DNA of 12,744 nucleotides from HGM13634 sp045537285 (GTDB taxonomy: Bacteria > Bacillota > Clostridia > TANB77 > CAG-508). The notes beneath the pieces were generated by a model that was given only the letters and a program-made list of their open reading frames with translations, had not been told where the DNA came from and ran no database searches. Positions 1 through 7,443 of the stretch are shown here, in pieces (the stretch's first letter is position 1; each line of letters begins with the position of its first letter). Location: the NCBI GenBank assembly GCA_045537285.1, contig JAZSPC010000042.1:1-12744 (forward strand). Reading direction: 5' to 3'. The position numbers were made by a program, and so were the translations under genes.

Positions 1-1
1 A

Positions 2-2569
2 TATGATGAATTAGTTCCAAAACATATTGTAGTTGAAGATATGATAGCTTCAATAAACTACTTATTAAACTTACAACATGGATTAGGAAAAGTAGACGAT
101 ATTGACCATTTAGGAAACAGACGTATTAGATGTGTTGGTGAGTTATTACAAAATCAATTTAGAATTGGTTTAACAAGATTAGAAAGAGTTGTAAGAGAAA
201 GAATGACAATTCAAGACTTAGACGTAGTAACTCCACAAACATTAATCAATACAAAACCAATAACATCATCAATTAGAGAATTCTTCGGAAGCTCACAATT
301 ATCACAATTCATGGATCAAACAAACCCATTATCAGAATTAACACATAAAAGAAGAATTTCAGCATTAGGACCTGGTGGTTTAACAAGAGAGAGAGCAGGT
401 TTCGAAGTAAGAGACGTTCACTTTACTCACTATGGTAGATTATGTCCAATAGAATCACCAGAAGGACCAAACATTGGACTTATATCAGCAATATCATCAT
501 TTGCAATTATTAACGAATATGGATTTATAGAAACACCATATAGAAAAGTTGATAAGAAAACACACAAATTAACAGATATAGTTGAATACATGCCAGCTGA
601 TGTTGAAGAAAACTTTGTTATAGCAAAGGCATCAGAACCAGTTGATAAAGATGGTAAATTTGTAAATAAAAAAATAAAAGTAAGAATTGCAGAAGAAATT
701 GCAGAAGTTGGACCAGAAGATGTAGACTATGTTGATGTTTCACCACAACAATTAGTTTCAGTTGGTGCAGCAATGATACCATTCTTAGAACATGATGATG
801 CTCACCGTGCATTAATGGGTGCAAACATGCAACGTCAAGCAGTTCCACTATTAAAAACAGATTCACCAATGGTTGGAACAGGTATGGAATATAGAGCAGC
901 AAAAGACTCTGGAATAGTTGTTGTAGCTGAGGAAGACGGAACAGTTGAAAAAGTTACAGCAGACGAAATTATAATTAAAAACAAAAAAGGTTTAAAAACA
1001 TATAGACTACGTAAGTTCAAAAGAACAAATGGTGGTACATGTATAAATCAAAGACCAATCGTTGTAAAAGGCGAAAAAGTTAAAGCGGGAGATGTTATAG
1101 CAGATGGACCTTCAACAGATAAAGGTGAAATGGCATTAGGAAGAAACGTATTAATTGCATTTGCAACTTGGGAAGGTTATAACTACGAAGACGCCGTTTT
1201 AATTAGTGAAAGATTAGTAAAGGATGACGTATATACATCAATTCATATTGAAGAATATGATTGTGAATGTAGAGATACAAAATTAGGACCAGAAGAAATA
1301 ACAAGAGATATACCAAATGTTGGTGAAGACAGCTTAAAAGACTTAGATGAAAACGGAATAATCAGAATAGGTGCAGAAGTAAGACCTGGTGATATCTTAG
1401 TTGGTAAAGTAACACCAAAAGGAGAAACAGAACTTACAGCAGAAGAAAGATTATTAAGAGCTATCTTTGGTGAAAAAGCAAGAGAAGTTAGAGACACATC
1501 ATTAAGAGTGCCTCATGGAGAAGCTGGAACAATAGTAGATGTAAAAATATTTACTAGGGATAATTCAGATGAATTAGCACCAGGTGTAAATCAAGTTATT
1601 AGATGTTACATCGCTCAAAAAAGGAAAATATCAGTCGGAGATAAAATGTCTGGACGTCACGGAAATAAGGGTGTTGTTTCAAGAATACTTCCAGAAGAAG
1701 ATATGCCATTCTTACCAGATGGTACACCAGTAGATGTTGTATTAAACCCATTAGGTGTTCCTTCTCGTATGAACTTAGGGCAAGTTTTGGAAGTACATTT
1801 AGGTGCAGCAGTTCGTGAACTTGGATGGAAAATAGCAACACCAGTATTTGACGGTGCAAGCGAAGAAGAAATTGCTGAACTACTAGAAAAAGTAGGACGT
1901 ACACCAGATGGTAAATCAGTACTATATGATGGAAGAACTGGTGAAAAATTTGATAAACCAGTTACAGTTGGTGTAATGTATATGTTAAAACTTCACCACT
2001 TAGTTGATGATAAAATACATGCTCGTTCAACTGGACCATACTCATTAGTAACACAACAACCTCTTGGTGGTAAAGCACAATTCGGTGGACAACGTTTCGG
2101 AGAAATGGAAGTTTGGGCATTAGAAGCTTATGGTGCAGCACATACACTACAAGAAATCTTAACAGTAAAATCAGACGATGTTGTAGGAAGAGTAAAAACT
2201 TACGAAGCAATCGTTAAAGGTGAAAACGTACCAGAACCAGGAGTTCCAGAAAGCTTTAAAGTTTTAATAAAAGAATTACAAAGCTTGGGATTAGATGTAA
2301 AACTATATTCAGAAGATGATAAAGAACTTGAATTAAAAGAAAACATCGAAGATGGAATTGATTTTAATTTAGAAAAAGAAAAAGTATCATTAGAAGAAGA
2401 AAATGTTATAGAAAATGATGAATTAGAAGGCGCATATATTGAAGAAGATCTAGAAGAAGATTTACTAGACACAGATGAGTTGTTAGATGATGAAGAAGAG
2501 TTATTCGATTCAGATTTAGCAGCAGACAATATATACAATGACGAAGATTTATCAGAAGAAGATAAATAA
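2..2569 (+). CDS. rpoB: RNA polymerase beta subunit, 5' end outside window
   Basis: This is the beta subunit of core RNA polymerase; it forms one side of the active-site cleft and the rifampicin pocket. The frame is open from base 2, so the first ATG visible (41) is internal and the N-terminal part lies upstream. About 855 residues are visible, against roughly 1200 for a Firmicute RpoB. Recognisable blocks are DDIDHLGNRRIR near the start, the rifampicin region (287-367, GSSQLSQFMDQ through HKRRISAL), the switch/GPGGLTRERAGFEVRDVH segment, KMSGRHGNKG and the C-terminal PGVPESFKVLIKELQSLGLD that packs on RpoC. The usual rifampicin contacts (Q513, D516, S522, H526, S531, L533 in E. coli numbering) are all wild type, so no resistance substitution is seen there. 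The last 86 residues are an unusually acidic tail, 41 of them Asp or Glu. It is co-transcribed with rpoC. Confidence 0.98.
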   Translation, partial: YDELVPKHIVVEDMIASINYLLNLQHGLGKVDDIDHLGNRRIRCVGELLQNQFRIGLTRLERVVRERMTIQDLDVVTPQTLINTKPITSSIREFFGSSQLSQFMDQTNPLSELTHKRRISALGPGGLTRERAGFEVRDVHFTHYGRLCPIESPEGPNIGLISAISSFAIINEYGFIETPYRKVDKKTHKLTDIVEYMPADVEENFVIAKASEPVDKDGKFVNKKIKVRIAEEIAEVGPEDVDYVDVSPQQLVSVGAAMIPFLEHDDAHRALMGANMQRQAVPLLKTDSPMVGTGMEYRAAKDSGIVVVAEEDGTVEKVTADEIIIKNKKGLKTYRLRKFKRTNGGTCINQRPIVVKGEKVKAGDVIADGPSTDKGEMALGRNVLIAFATWEGYNYEDAVLISERLVKDDVYTSIHIEEYDCECRDTKLGPEEITRDIPNVGEDSLKDLDENGIIRIGAEVRPGDILVGKVTPKGETELTAEERLLRAIFGEKAREVRDTSLRVPHGEAGTIVDVKIFTRDNSDELAPGVNQVIRCYIAQKRKISVGDKMSGRHGNKGVVSRILPEEDMPFLPDGTPVDVVLNPLGVPSRMNLGQVLEVHLGAAVRELGWKIATPVFDGASEEEIAELLEKVGRTPDGKSVLYDGRTGEKFDKPVTVGVMYMLKLHHLVDDKIHARSTGPYSLVTQQPLGGKAQFGGQRFGEMEVWALEAYGAAHTLQEILTVKSDDVVGRVKTYEAIVKGENVPEPGVPESFKVLIKELQSLGLDVKLYSEDDKELELKENIEDGIDFNLEKEKVSLEEENVIENDELEGAYIEEDLEEDLLDTDELLDDEEELFDSDLAADNIYNDEDLSEEDK

Positions 2570-2740
2570 TCTATTAATTGAATAGCAAATACATAGAACA
2601 AACAAGAATAGCAAAATAGAATTGTTCGAGCTGTGTAAATTTGAGTTTGGAAGTGTATTAAATAAGATGGTATGGGGCGACCATCTGTCGCCCCGAAATA
2701 TTAAACCTAAACCTTAAAAAGAATAAAGGGAGGAAAAAAA
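2570..2740 (+). other. rpoB-rpoC spacer with GC-rich palindrome
   Basis: The spacer is AT-rich except for a perfect 8-bp hairpin, GGGGCGAC (2674-2681), loop CATCT, GTCGCCCC (2687-2694). It is followed by GAAATATT and not by a T-run, so it is not a classical terminator. An alternative hairpin, AGATGGT (2665-2671) with ACCATCT (2680-2686), would exclude the first because both use bases 2680-2681. A ten-base direct repeat, GAATAGCAAA, occurs at 2580-2589 and 2606-2615. GAACAA (2596-2601) can pair with TTGTTC (2622-2627). The SD for rpoC, AAAGGGAGG, is at 2725-2733. I infer either a regulatory or processing element between the two subunit genes, or a copy of a dispersed intergenic palindrome. Confidence 0.6.
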
Positions 2741-5700
2741 TTGGACGAACTAGAAATTTTCGAGAAAATTAAAATTGGTTTAGCTTCTGATGAGACTATA
2801 AGAATGTGGTCAAAAGGTGAAGTTAAGAAACCAGAAACTATAAATTATAGAACTTTAAAACCAGAAAAAGATGGATTATTCTGCGAAAGAATATTTGGAC
2901 CAACAAAAGACTGGGAATGTCATTGTGGTAAATATAAAAGAGTAAGATATAAAGGAATCATCTGTGATAGATGTGGTGTTGAAGTAACAAAAGCAAAAGT
3001 AAGAAGAGAAAGAATGGGACATATCGAGCTTGCAGCACCAGTAGCTCATATTTGGTATTTCAAAGGAATACCAAGTAGAGTAGCTTTAATATTAGATATC
3101 TCTCCAAGAAATCTTGAAAAAGTTATTTACTTTGCATCTTATGTTGTTACAGATAAAGGAACATCAGGACTTCAAAAATGCCAAGTATTAACAGAAAAAG
3201 AATATGGTGAAGCTGTTGAAAAATATGGTAAAGGTTCTTTTAAAGCAGAAATGGGAGCAGAAGCACTAGAAAAACTTTTAAGAGAAGTTGATTTAGAAAA
3301 ATTATCTGCATCATTAAAGAAAGAAATTGAAAAAGCAAGTGAGCAAAAGAAATTAAAAATATCTAAGAGATTAGATACAATAGAATCATTCAGGTTATCT
3401 GGAAATAGACCAGAATGGATGATAATGAATGTTGTACCAGTTATTCCACCAGAATTAAGACCAATGGTTCAATTGGATGGTGGTAGATTTGCAACATCAG
3501 ACTTAAATGATTTATACAGAAGAGTTATAAACAGAAATAACAGATTAAAAAGACTATTAGAATTAGGTGCACCAGAAATAATTGTAAGAAACGAAAAAAG
3601 AATGTTACAAGAATCTGTTGATGCCTTAATAGATAATGGAAGACGTGGAAGACCAGTAACAGGTGCTGGAAATAGACCATTAAAATCATTATCAGATATG
3701 TTAAAAGGAAAACAAGGTAGATTTAGACAAAACCTTTTAGGAAAAAGGGTTGACTATTCTGGACGTTCAGTTATCGTTGTTGGACCAGAACTTAAAATTT
3801 ACCAATGTGGTGTTCCAAAAGAAATGGCTGTTGAATTATTCAAACCATTTGTTATGAAAGAATTAGTAGGCCGTGGAATAGCACATAATATTAAAAACGC
3901 AAAAAGAATGGTTGAAAGATTAAGACCAGAAGTATGGGATATATTAGAAGAGGTTATAAAAGACCACCCTGTAATGTTAAACCGTGCTCCAACACTACAT
4001 AGATTAGGTATTCAAGCGTTTGAACCAGTATTAGTAGAAGGTAGAGCAATAAAACTTCACCCATTAGTTTGTACAGCATTCAATGCTGACTTCGACGGTG
4101 ACCAAATGGCTATACACGTACCATTATCACCAGAAGCACAAGCAGAAGCAAGATATTTAATGCTTTCTGTAAATAACCTATTAAAACCACAAGATGGTAA
4201 ACCAGTTACAGTTCCTACACAAGATATGATTTTAGGAAGCTACTACTTAACAATGGAAGAACCAGGGGAACCAGGAGAAGGAACATACTTCAAAGATGTT
4301 GAAGAAGCACTTCTTGCATATCAAAATGGTGATTTGGGATTACATGCTAAAATATATATTAGAATGTACAAAGAAATAGATGGCGAAATGAAATCTAAAA
4401 AAGTGGAAACAACAGTTGGTAGAGTAATCTACAACCAAGGAATTCCACAAGATTTAGGATTTGTTGACAGAACAGACCCAGAACATGCTTTTGATTTAGA
4501 AATAAGCTTCCCAGTTATTAAGAAAAATTTAGGAAAAATAGTTGCTAAATGTATCGAAAAACATGGATTAAGTGAAGCAGCAGAAGTTTTAGACTATATC
4601 AAAGCAACAGGTTTCAAATATTCAACCAAAGGTGCTATCACAGTTAGTGCTGCTGACGTAACATCTCCAAAAGAGAAATGGGACATTTTAGCAGAAGCAG
4701 ATAAAAAAGTTGAAGATATAGCTAAAAAGTATAAACGTGGTTTAATAACTAACGATGAAAGATACGCAGAAACAATCAAAGTTTGGGACGCAGCGACAAA
4801 AGAAGTTACAAAAGCAATGGAAGCAAACTTTGACGATATGAACCCAATATTCATGATGGCTAAATCAGGAGCCAGAGGAAATATTAATCAGTTAAGACAA
4901 ATTGCTGGTATGAGAGGACTTATGGCCGATACACAAGGTAAAGCTGTTGAAATACCTATCAAGGCAAACTTTAGAGAAGGTCTTGACCCATTAGAATACT
5001 TCATTTCATCACACGGTGGAAGAAAAGGTCTAGCAGATACAGCTTTAAGAACAGCCGATTCAGGTTACTTAACAAGAAGATTAGTAGACGTAAGCCAAGA
5101 TATTATAGTAAGAGAACATGATTGTGGAACTCATGAAGGAATCATAGTTAGAGATATTAAAGATGGAAATCAAGTATTAGAAACATTAGAAGAAAGATTA
5201 ATAGGAAGATACTTATTAGAAAACTTCAACGATCCTAATACAAATGAATTAATCTGCGATACAGAAACAATGATAACAAGCGATTTGGCAGAAAAAATAG
5301 TAAAAACAGGAGTTCAAGAATTAAAAGTACGTTCATCATTATGTTGTAGAACAAAACATGGTGTTTGTAGCAAATGTTATGGTAAAGGTCTAGCAACAGG
5401 TGAAGAAGTAACAATTGGCGAACCAGTAGGTATTATAGCTGCTCAATCAATTGGTGAACCTGGTACACAGCTTACAATGAGAACTTTCCACGAAGGTGGT
5501 GTAGCTGGTGGAGATATTACACAAGGTCTTCCAAGGGTTGAAGAGTTATTCGAAGCTAGAAAACCAAAGGGAATGGCTATCATTTCTGAAATAGCAGGTA
5601 AAGTAAAAGTTAAAGAAGATAAGAAGAAAAAAGAAGTAATAGTTACTTCAAAAGATGATTCTAAAACATATACAATACCATTTGGTTCAAAATTACATGT

Positions 5701-6286
5701 TAAAGATGGAGATGTTATAGGAGCTGGTGAACAAATCACAGAAGGTTCTGTAAATCCAAATGAAATATTAGTAATAAACGGACCAGACGGAGTATACAAC
5801 TACTTAATTACAGAAGTTCAAAAAGTTTATAGAAACCAAGGTGTTGATATTAACGATAAACACATCGAGGTAATTGGTAGACAAATGCTTAAAAAAGTAA
5901 AAGTATTTGATCCAGGAGATACTGATTTATTCCCAGGTTCAATGGTAGATGTTTATGATTTTGAAGAACAAAATGCAAAAGCAGAAGCAGAAGGAAAGAG
6001 ACCAGCAACAGGAAAACGTGCACTTCTTGGTATTACAAAAGCAGCACTTGCAACAGAAAGCTTCTTATCAGCAGCATCATTCCAAGAAACAACAAGAGTT
6101 TTAACAGATGCAGCTATAAAAGGAAAAGTAGACCCATTAATAGGATTAAAAGAAAATGTTATTATAGGTAAGCTAATCCCAGCTGGAACAGGATTAAACA
6201 AATATAAAAATACTAAAATAAATACTGAAACAGAAGAAACATCAGAAGATAATTCAGAAGTTACAGAAACTAATTTAGTAGGATAA
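2741..6286 (+). CDS. rpoC: RNA polymerase beta' subunit
   Basis: This is the beta' subunit of core RNA polymerase, which holds the catalytic magnesium. The start is TTG, chosen because AAAGGGAGG lies 7 bases upstream and the residues that follow (MDELEIFEKIKIGLAS) fit the family N-terminus. The N-terminal zinc ribbon uses C60, C62, C75 and C78. The catalytic NADFDGD is at 448-454, with D450, D452 and D454 binding magnesium. The second zinc site is C795, C869, C876 and C879. The bridge helix (PLEYFISSHGGRKGLADTAL) and the trigger loop (GTQLTMRTFHEGG onward) are intact, without the large lineage-specific insertion found in proteobacteria. The length of 1181 residues is normal for Firmicutes. 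The C-terminus ends in a short Glu/Thr-rich extension. It is the last gene of the operon and is followed by a strong terminator. Confidence 0.98.
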   Translation: MDELEIFEKIKIGLASDETIRMWSKGEVKKPETINYRTLKPEKDGLFCERIFGPTKDWECHCGKYKRVRYKGIICDRCGVEVTKAKVRRERMGHIELAAPVAHIWYFKGIPSRVALILDISPRNLEKVIYFASYVVTDKGTSGLQKCQVLTEKEYGEAVEKYGKGSFKAEMGAEALEKLLREVDLEKLSASLKKEIEKASEQKKLKISKRLDTIESFRLSGNRPEWMIMNVVPVIPPELRPMVQLDGGRFATSDLNDLYRRVINRNNRLKRLLELGAPEIIVRNEKRMLQESVDALIDNGRRGRPVTGAGNRPLKSLSDMLKGKQGRFRQNLLGKRVDYSGRSVIVVGPELKIYQCGVPKEMAVELFKPFVMKELVGRGIAHNIKNAKRMVERLRPEVWDILEEVIKDHPVMLNRAPTLHRLGIQAFEPVLVEGRAIKLHPLVCTAFNADFDGDQMAIHVPLSPEAQAEARYLMLSVNNLLKPQDGKPVTVPTQDMILGSYYLTMEEPGEPGEGTYFKDVEEALLAYQNGDLGLHAKIYIRMYKEIDGEMKSKKVETTVGRVIYNQGIPQDLGFVDRTDPEHAFDLEISFPVIKKNLGKIVAKCIEKHGLSEAAEVLDYIKATGFKYSTKGAITVSAADVTSPKEKWDILAEADKKVEDIAKKYKRGLITNDERYAETIKVWDAATKEVTKAMEANFDDMNPIFMMAKSGARGNINQLRQIAGMRGLMADTQGKAVEIPIKANFREGLDPLEYFISSHGGRKGLADTALRTADSGYLTRRLVDVSQDIIVREHDCGTHEGIIVRDIKDGNQVLETLEERLIGRYLLENFNDPNTNELICDTETMITSDLAEKIVKTGVQELKVRSSLCCRTKHGVCSKCYGKGLATGEEVTIGEPVGIIAAQSIGEPGTQLTMRTFHEGGVAGGDITQGLPRVEELFEARKPKGMAIISEIAGKVKVKEDKKKKEVIVTSKDDSKTYTIPFGSKLHVKDGDVIGAGEQITEGSVNPNEILVINGPDGVYNYLITEVQKVYRNQGVDINDKHIEVIGRQMLKKVKVFDPGDTDLFPGSMVDVYDFEEQNAKAEAEGKRPATGKRALLGITKAALATESFLSAASFQETTRVLTDAAIKGKVDPLIGLKENVIIGKLIPAGTGLNKYKNTKINTETEETSEDNSEVTETNLVG

Positions 6287-6290
6287 AAGC

Positions 6291-6318
6291 AAAAAGGACC
6301 AAACGGTCCTTTTTCTTT
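6291..6318 (+). terminator. Rho-independent terminator of rpoBC
   Basis: A perfect 10-bp stem, AAAAAGGACC (6291-6300), has an AAAC loop and closes with GGTCCTTTTT (6305-6314), followed by CTTT. It begins five bases after the rpoC stop codon. Confidence 0.93.
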
Positions 6319-6325
6319 ATATAAC

Positions 6326-6354
6326 TTGCGATATTATGTAAAATATGATATAAT
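6326..6354 (+). promoter_or_regulatory. sigma-A promoter of the 177-residue gene
   Basis: TTGCGA (6326-6331), a 17-base spacer and a perfect TATAAT (6349-6354) predict a start of transcription near 6361. The leader that follows contains two dyads: AATATTC-ATAA-GAATATT (6363-6380) and the palindrome TTGCAATTGCAA (6396-6407), which touches the SD. Either could be an operator or could lower translation. The spacer ends in ATATGA before TATAAT, exactly as in the promoter of the unknown gene near 11890. Confidence 0.85.
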
Positions 6355-6417
6355 ACATATGCAATATTCATAAGAATATTAGTATCAAAACAACATTGCA
6401 ATTGCAAGGAGGTTTTT

Positions 6418-6951
6418 ATGGAACGGAAAATTGAAATTCCAAAAATGAGCAAAGAAGAAATCGCAAAATGGTATGCCAATATTAAACCTATTGTAGGTAA
6501 GGCTCCCAAAAGTTATTTGCGTAATTTGTCAGAGAAAGAGATAACTGGTGTAGCATATACCTGGATGACCAAACCAGAAGATTTGGCAGAACCGGTTGAT
6601 TTTAGCAAGTTATCAGTTCTGGCAGATGTAAAAATGCTTCATCGCTGGTGCTACTATGGCTTCTTCAAGCCTGATGTAGGTGAGGTTATCAGGCAGATAC
6701 CGAAAGAGTATCTTGGAAAAGTGGTTGCTTTTGAAATTCTCGAAGGTCCAATAGGAATGGATAGCATATACAATAAAGAATGTAATGCGGGATTTCATGT
6801 ATCTATTGTTCGCTTGTATGAAGCAAAAGATGCTACAAACGAAGAGGCTAATCCGGTATATAAGTATCCTACCAAAGATTCAAATATTCCTATTGGAATG
6901 ACACATGAAGAATTTGAAGAGTACAAAGAACTGTATGTAGTGGAAGATTAA
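6418..6951 (+). CDS. Unrecognised 177-residue soluble protein
   Basis: I do not recognise this protein. The start is supported by AAGGAGG (6406-6412) five bases before the ATG. No signal peptide or membrane segment is visible, so it is probably cytoplasmic. It begins with a charged region (1-40). The middle has an aromatic cluster around W77-C78-Y79-Y80 and F82-F83. A predicted beta-rich stretch lies around 101-135 (KVVAFEILEG, GFHVSIVRLYEA), and the C-terminus is acidic (EEFEEYKELYVVED). There are two cysteines, C78 and C122. It has its own promoter and terminator and no co-transcribed partner. Codon use differs from the neighbours: the five arginines are CGG, CGT, CGC, AGG and CGC, with no AGA. 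This suggests a gene acquired from another genome. No function is proposed. Confidence 0.85.
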   Translation: MERKIEIPKMSKEEIAKWYANIKPIVGKAPKSYLRNLSEKEITGVAYTWMTKPEDLAEPVDFSKLSVLADVKMLHRWCYYGFFKPDVGEVIRQIPKEYLGKVVAFEILEGPIGMDSIYNKECNAGFHVSIVRLYEAKDATNEEANPVYKYPTKDSNIPIGMTHEEFEEYKELYVVED

Positions 6952-6963
6952 GATTTTCATCCA

Positions 6964-6982
6964 TTTTAGCTATTTGCTAAAA
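6964..6982 (+). other. Hairpin just after the 177-residue gene
   Basis: TTTTAGC (6964-6970), loop TATTT, GCTAAAA (6976-6982) forms a perfect 7-bp stem beginning 12 bases after the stop codon. It lacks a downstream T-tract, so it is more likely a 3' stabilising hairpin than a terminator. The better terminator follows directly. Confidence 0.5.
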
Positions 6983-6984
6983 GC

Positions 6985-7013
6985 AAAAAAGAGTAGGTAA
7001 CTACTCTTCTTTT
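6985..7013. terminator. Bidirectional terminator
   Basis: AAGAGTAG (6989-6996), loop GTAA, CTACTCTT (7001-7008) is followed on the plus strand by CTTTT, and on the minus strand by a T-run that is the complement of A6985-A6990. It can end the 177-residue gene from the left. It can also end the toxin mRNA arriving on the minus strand, which would then be about 370 bases long and cover all of RNA1. Confidence 0.8.
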
Positions 7014-7044
7014 GTATGATTTAAATAATAAAACAAAATAAATA

Positions 7045-7073
7045 TTGACTTTTAATAAAAATTCTATTATAAT
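7045..7073 (+). promoter_or_regulatory. Promoter of antisense RNA1
   Basis: TTGACT (7045-7050), 17 bases, TATAAT (7068-7073); the start is predicted near 7081. No open reading frame with an SD follows, but an intrinsic terminator lies about 90 bases on, so the product should be a short RNA. The surrounding sequence (ATATTGACTTTT) is shared with the RNA2 promoter at 7409. Confidence 0.85.
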
Positions 7074-7080
7074 AAAAATA

Positions 7081-7171
7081 GAAGAAGAGATACCACAGAA
7101 ATGTGGCGTGTCGCAAATGTTATATTAATTAAAGTACATCTCTAACGACCATGCAGAGATGTTCTTTTTTT
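7081..7171 (+). ncRNA. RNA1, probable type I antitoxin
   Basis: This is a predicted RNA of about 90 bases between a consensus promoter and an intrinsic terminator. Its 5' part (7089-7113) folds as an inner hairpin CCACA-GAAA-TGTGG with a GNRA-type tetraloop. An outer helix GATA/TGTC encloses it, with a CG bulge. Its 3' part, including the terminator, is antisense to the last codons and stop codon of the minus-strand membrane peptide (7142-7291), and the rest is antisense to that gene's 3' untranslated region. A convergent toxin and antisense RNA overlapping at the 3' end is the known plan of txpA/RatA and bsrG/SR4 in Bacillus. The antitoxin role is inferred from this layout. Confidence 0.72.
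7136..7171 (+). terminator. Terminator of RNA1
   Basis: ACATCTCT (7136-7143), an 11-base loop, AGAGATGT (7155-7162), then TCTTTTTTT. The minus-strand toxin stop codon (7142-7144) lies at the edge of this stem and its last few codons lie in the loop and 3' arm. On the minus strand the hairpin is followed only by ACTTTA, so it is a poor terminator in that direction. Confidence 0.88.
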
Positions 7172-7291
7172 GTCTTTTTTACTTATTACAACAATTAATG
7201 TTATAAATAAGGTAAGTGCGACAAAGGTTACTAGGGTTAAGTAAACAAAAAGGATGTAAACATATAAAAGACATACTTCTTCTAATAACAT
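7142..7291 (-). CDS. Small hydrophobic membrane peptide, probable type I toxin
   Basis: The peptide has 49 residues: a short N-terminus with two Glu (E4, E5), one long hydrophobic segment at about 8-36 (ending FITLIVVI), then a basic polar tail SKKDKKRTSLHGR. This matches the form of the membrane-acting type I toxins of Firmicutes (TxpA/BsrG and the holin-like toxin family), though no specific homologue is claimed. The ATG at 7291 is preferred because AGGAGG (minus strand 7305-7300) is 8 bases upstream. The in-frame ATG at 7297 would be only 2 bases from the SD, and the one at 7333 lacks an SD. It has its own promoter (7362-7390), a structured leader and an antisense RNA across its 3' end. 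If expressed, it would insert in the cell membrane and could depolarise it; that is inference from the family. Confidence 0.75.
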   Translation of the reverse strand: MLLEEVCLLYVYILFVYLTLVTFVALTLFITLIVVISKKDKKRTSLHGR

Positions 7292-7302
7292 ACGCATCAC
7301 CT

Positions 7303-7361
7303 CCTCTACTATGTAGTATAGGCAACACGTCACACTCTGCTTCTCTCTTCTTATGAGAGAG
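7303..7361 (-). promoter_or_regulatory. Structured leader of the toxin mRNA
   Basis: The leader runs from about 7355 down to the SD. Near its 5' end, complementary runs at 7355-7360 and 7342-7347 can form a 6-bp CT/GA hairpin, partly dependent on the exact start of transcription. The next part (7338-7321, AGAGTGTGACGTGTTGCC) closely resembles the element in RNA1 and RNA2. Next to the SD, CCT-A-TACTA can pair with TAGTA-G-AGG (7322-7303), which buries the first AGG of the SD. Leaders that hide the SD are typical of type I toxin mRNAs. Confidence 0.6.
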
Positions 7362-7390
7362 ATTATATATTAACATTGTTTAAAAGTCAA
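7362..7390 (-). promoter_or_regulatory. Promoter of the toxin gene
   Basis: Read on the minus strand: TTGACT (7390-7385), 17 bases, TATAAT (7367-7362), with the start predicted near 7355. The -35 box is part of a perfect 9-bp inverted repeat with the -35 region of the RNA2 promoter (AAAAGTCAA 7382-7390 and TTGACTTTT 7409-7417), so the two promoters diverge back to back. Confidence 0.85.
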
Positions 7391-7408
7391 CAAAATTAAA
7401 CAAAAATA

Positions 7409-7437
7409 TTGACTTTTTAGAAAATAATTATTATAAT
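7409..7437 (+). promoter_or_regulatory. Promoter of RNA2
   Basis: TTGACT (7409-7414), 17 bases, TATAAT (7432-7437); the start is predicted near 7444. It has the same -35, spacer length and -10 as the RNA1 promoter and a similar AT-rich flank. Confidence 0.85.
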
Positions 7438-7443
7438 AATATA

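Noticed and set aside
287..367. Possible rifampicin-resistance substitutions in RpoB
   Set aside because: All usual contact residues are wild type; the few differences from E. coli are ordinary family variation.
618..2601. Long open frames on the minus strand inside rpoB (and similar ones inside rpoC, gdpP, rplI and dnaB)
   Set aside because: They lie opposite well-conserved genes, lack SDs and promoters, and have low-complexity leucine- or serine-rich translations typical of antisense frames.
7136..7162. RNA1 terminator hairpin as the end of the toxin mRNA too
   Set aside because: On the minus strand it overlaps the toxin stop codon and is followed by ACTTTA instead of a T-run; the hairpin at 6985-7013 is a far better minus-strand terminator.
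7142..7333. Longer form of the membrane peptide starting at 7333
   Set aside because: There is no SD before the ATG at 7333, while AGGAGG sits 8 bases before the ATG at 7291. The extra residues would be encoded by the SD and leader hairpin.
7179..7376. A 65-codon frame on the minus strand overlapping the toxin in another frame
   Set aside because: Its start overlaps the toxin promoter -10 region and it has no SD of its own; the translation shows no coherent membrane segment.
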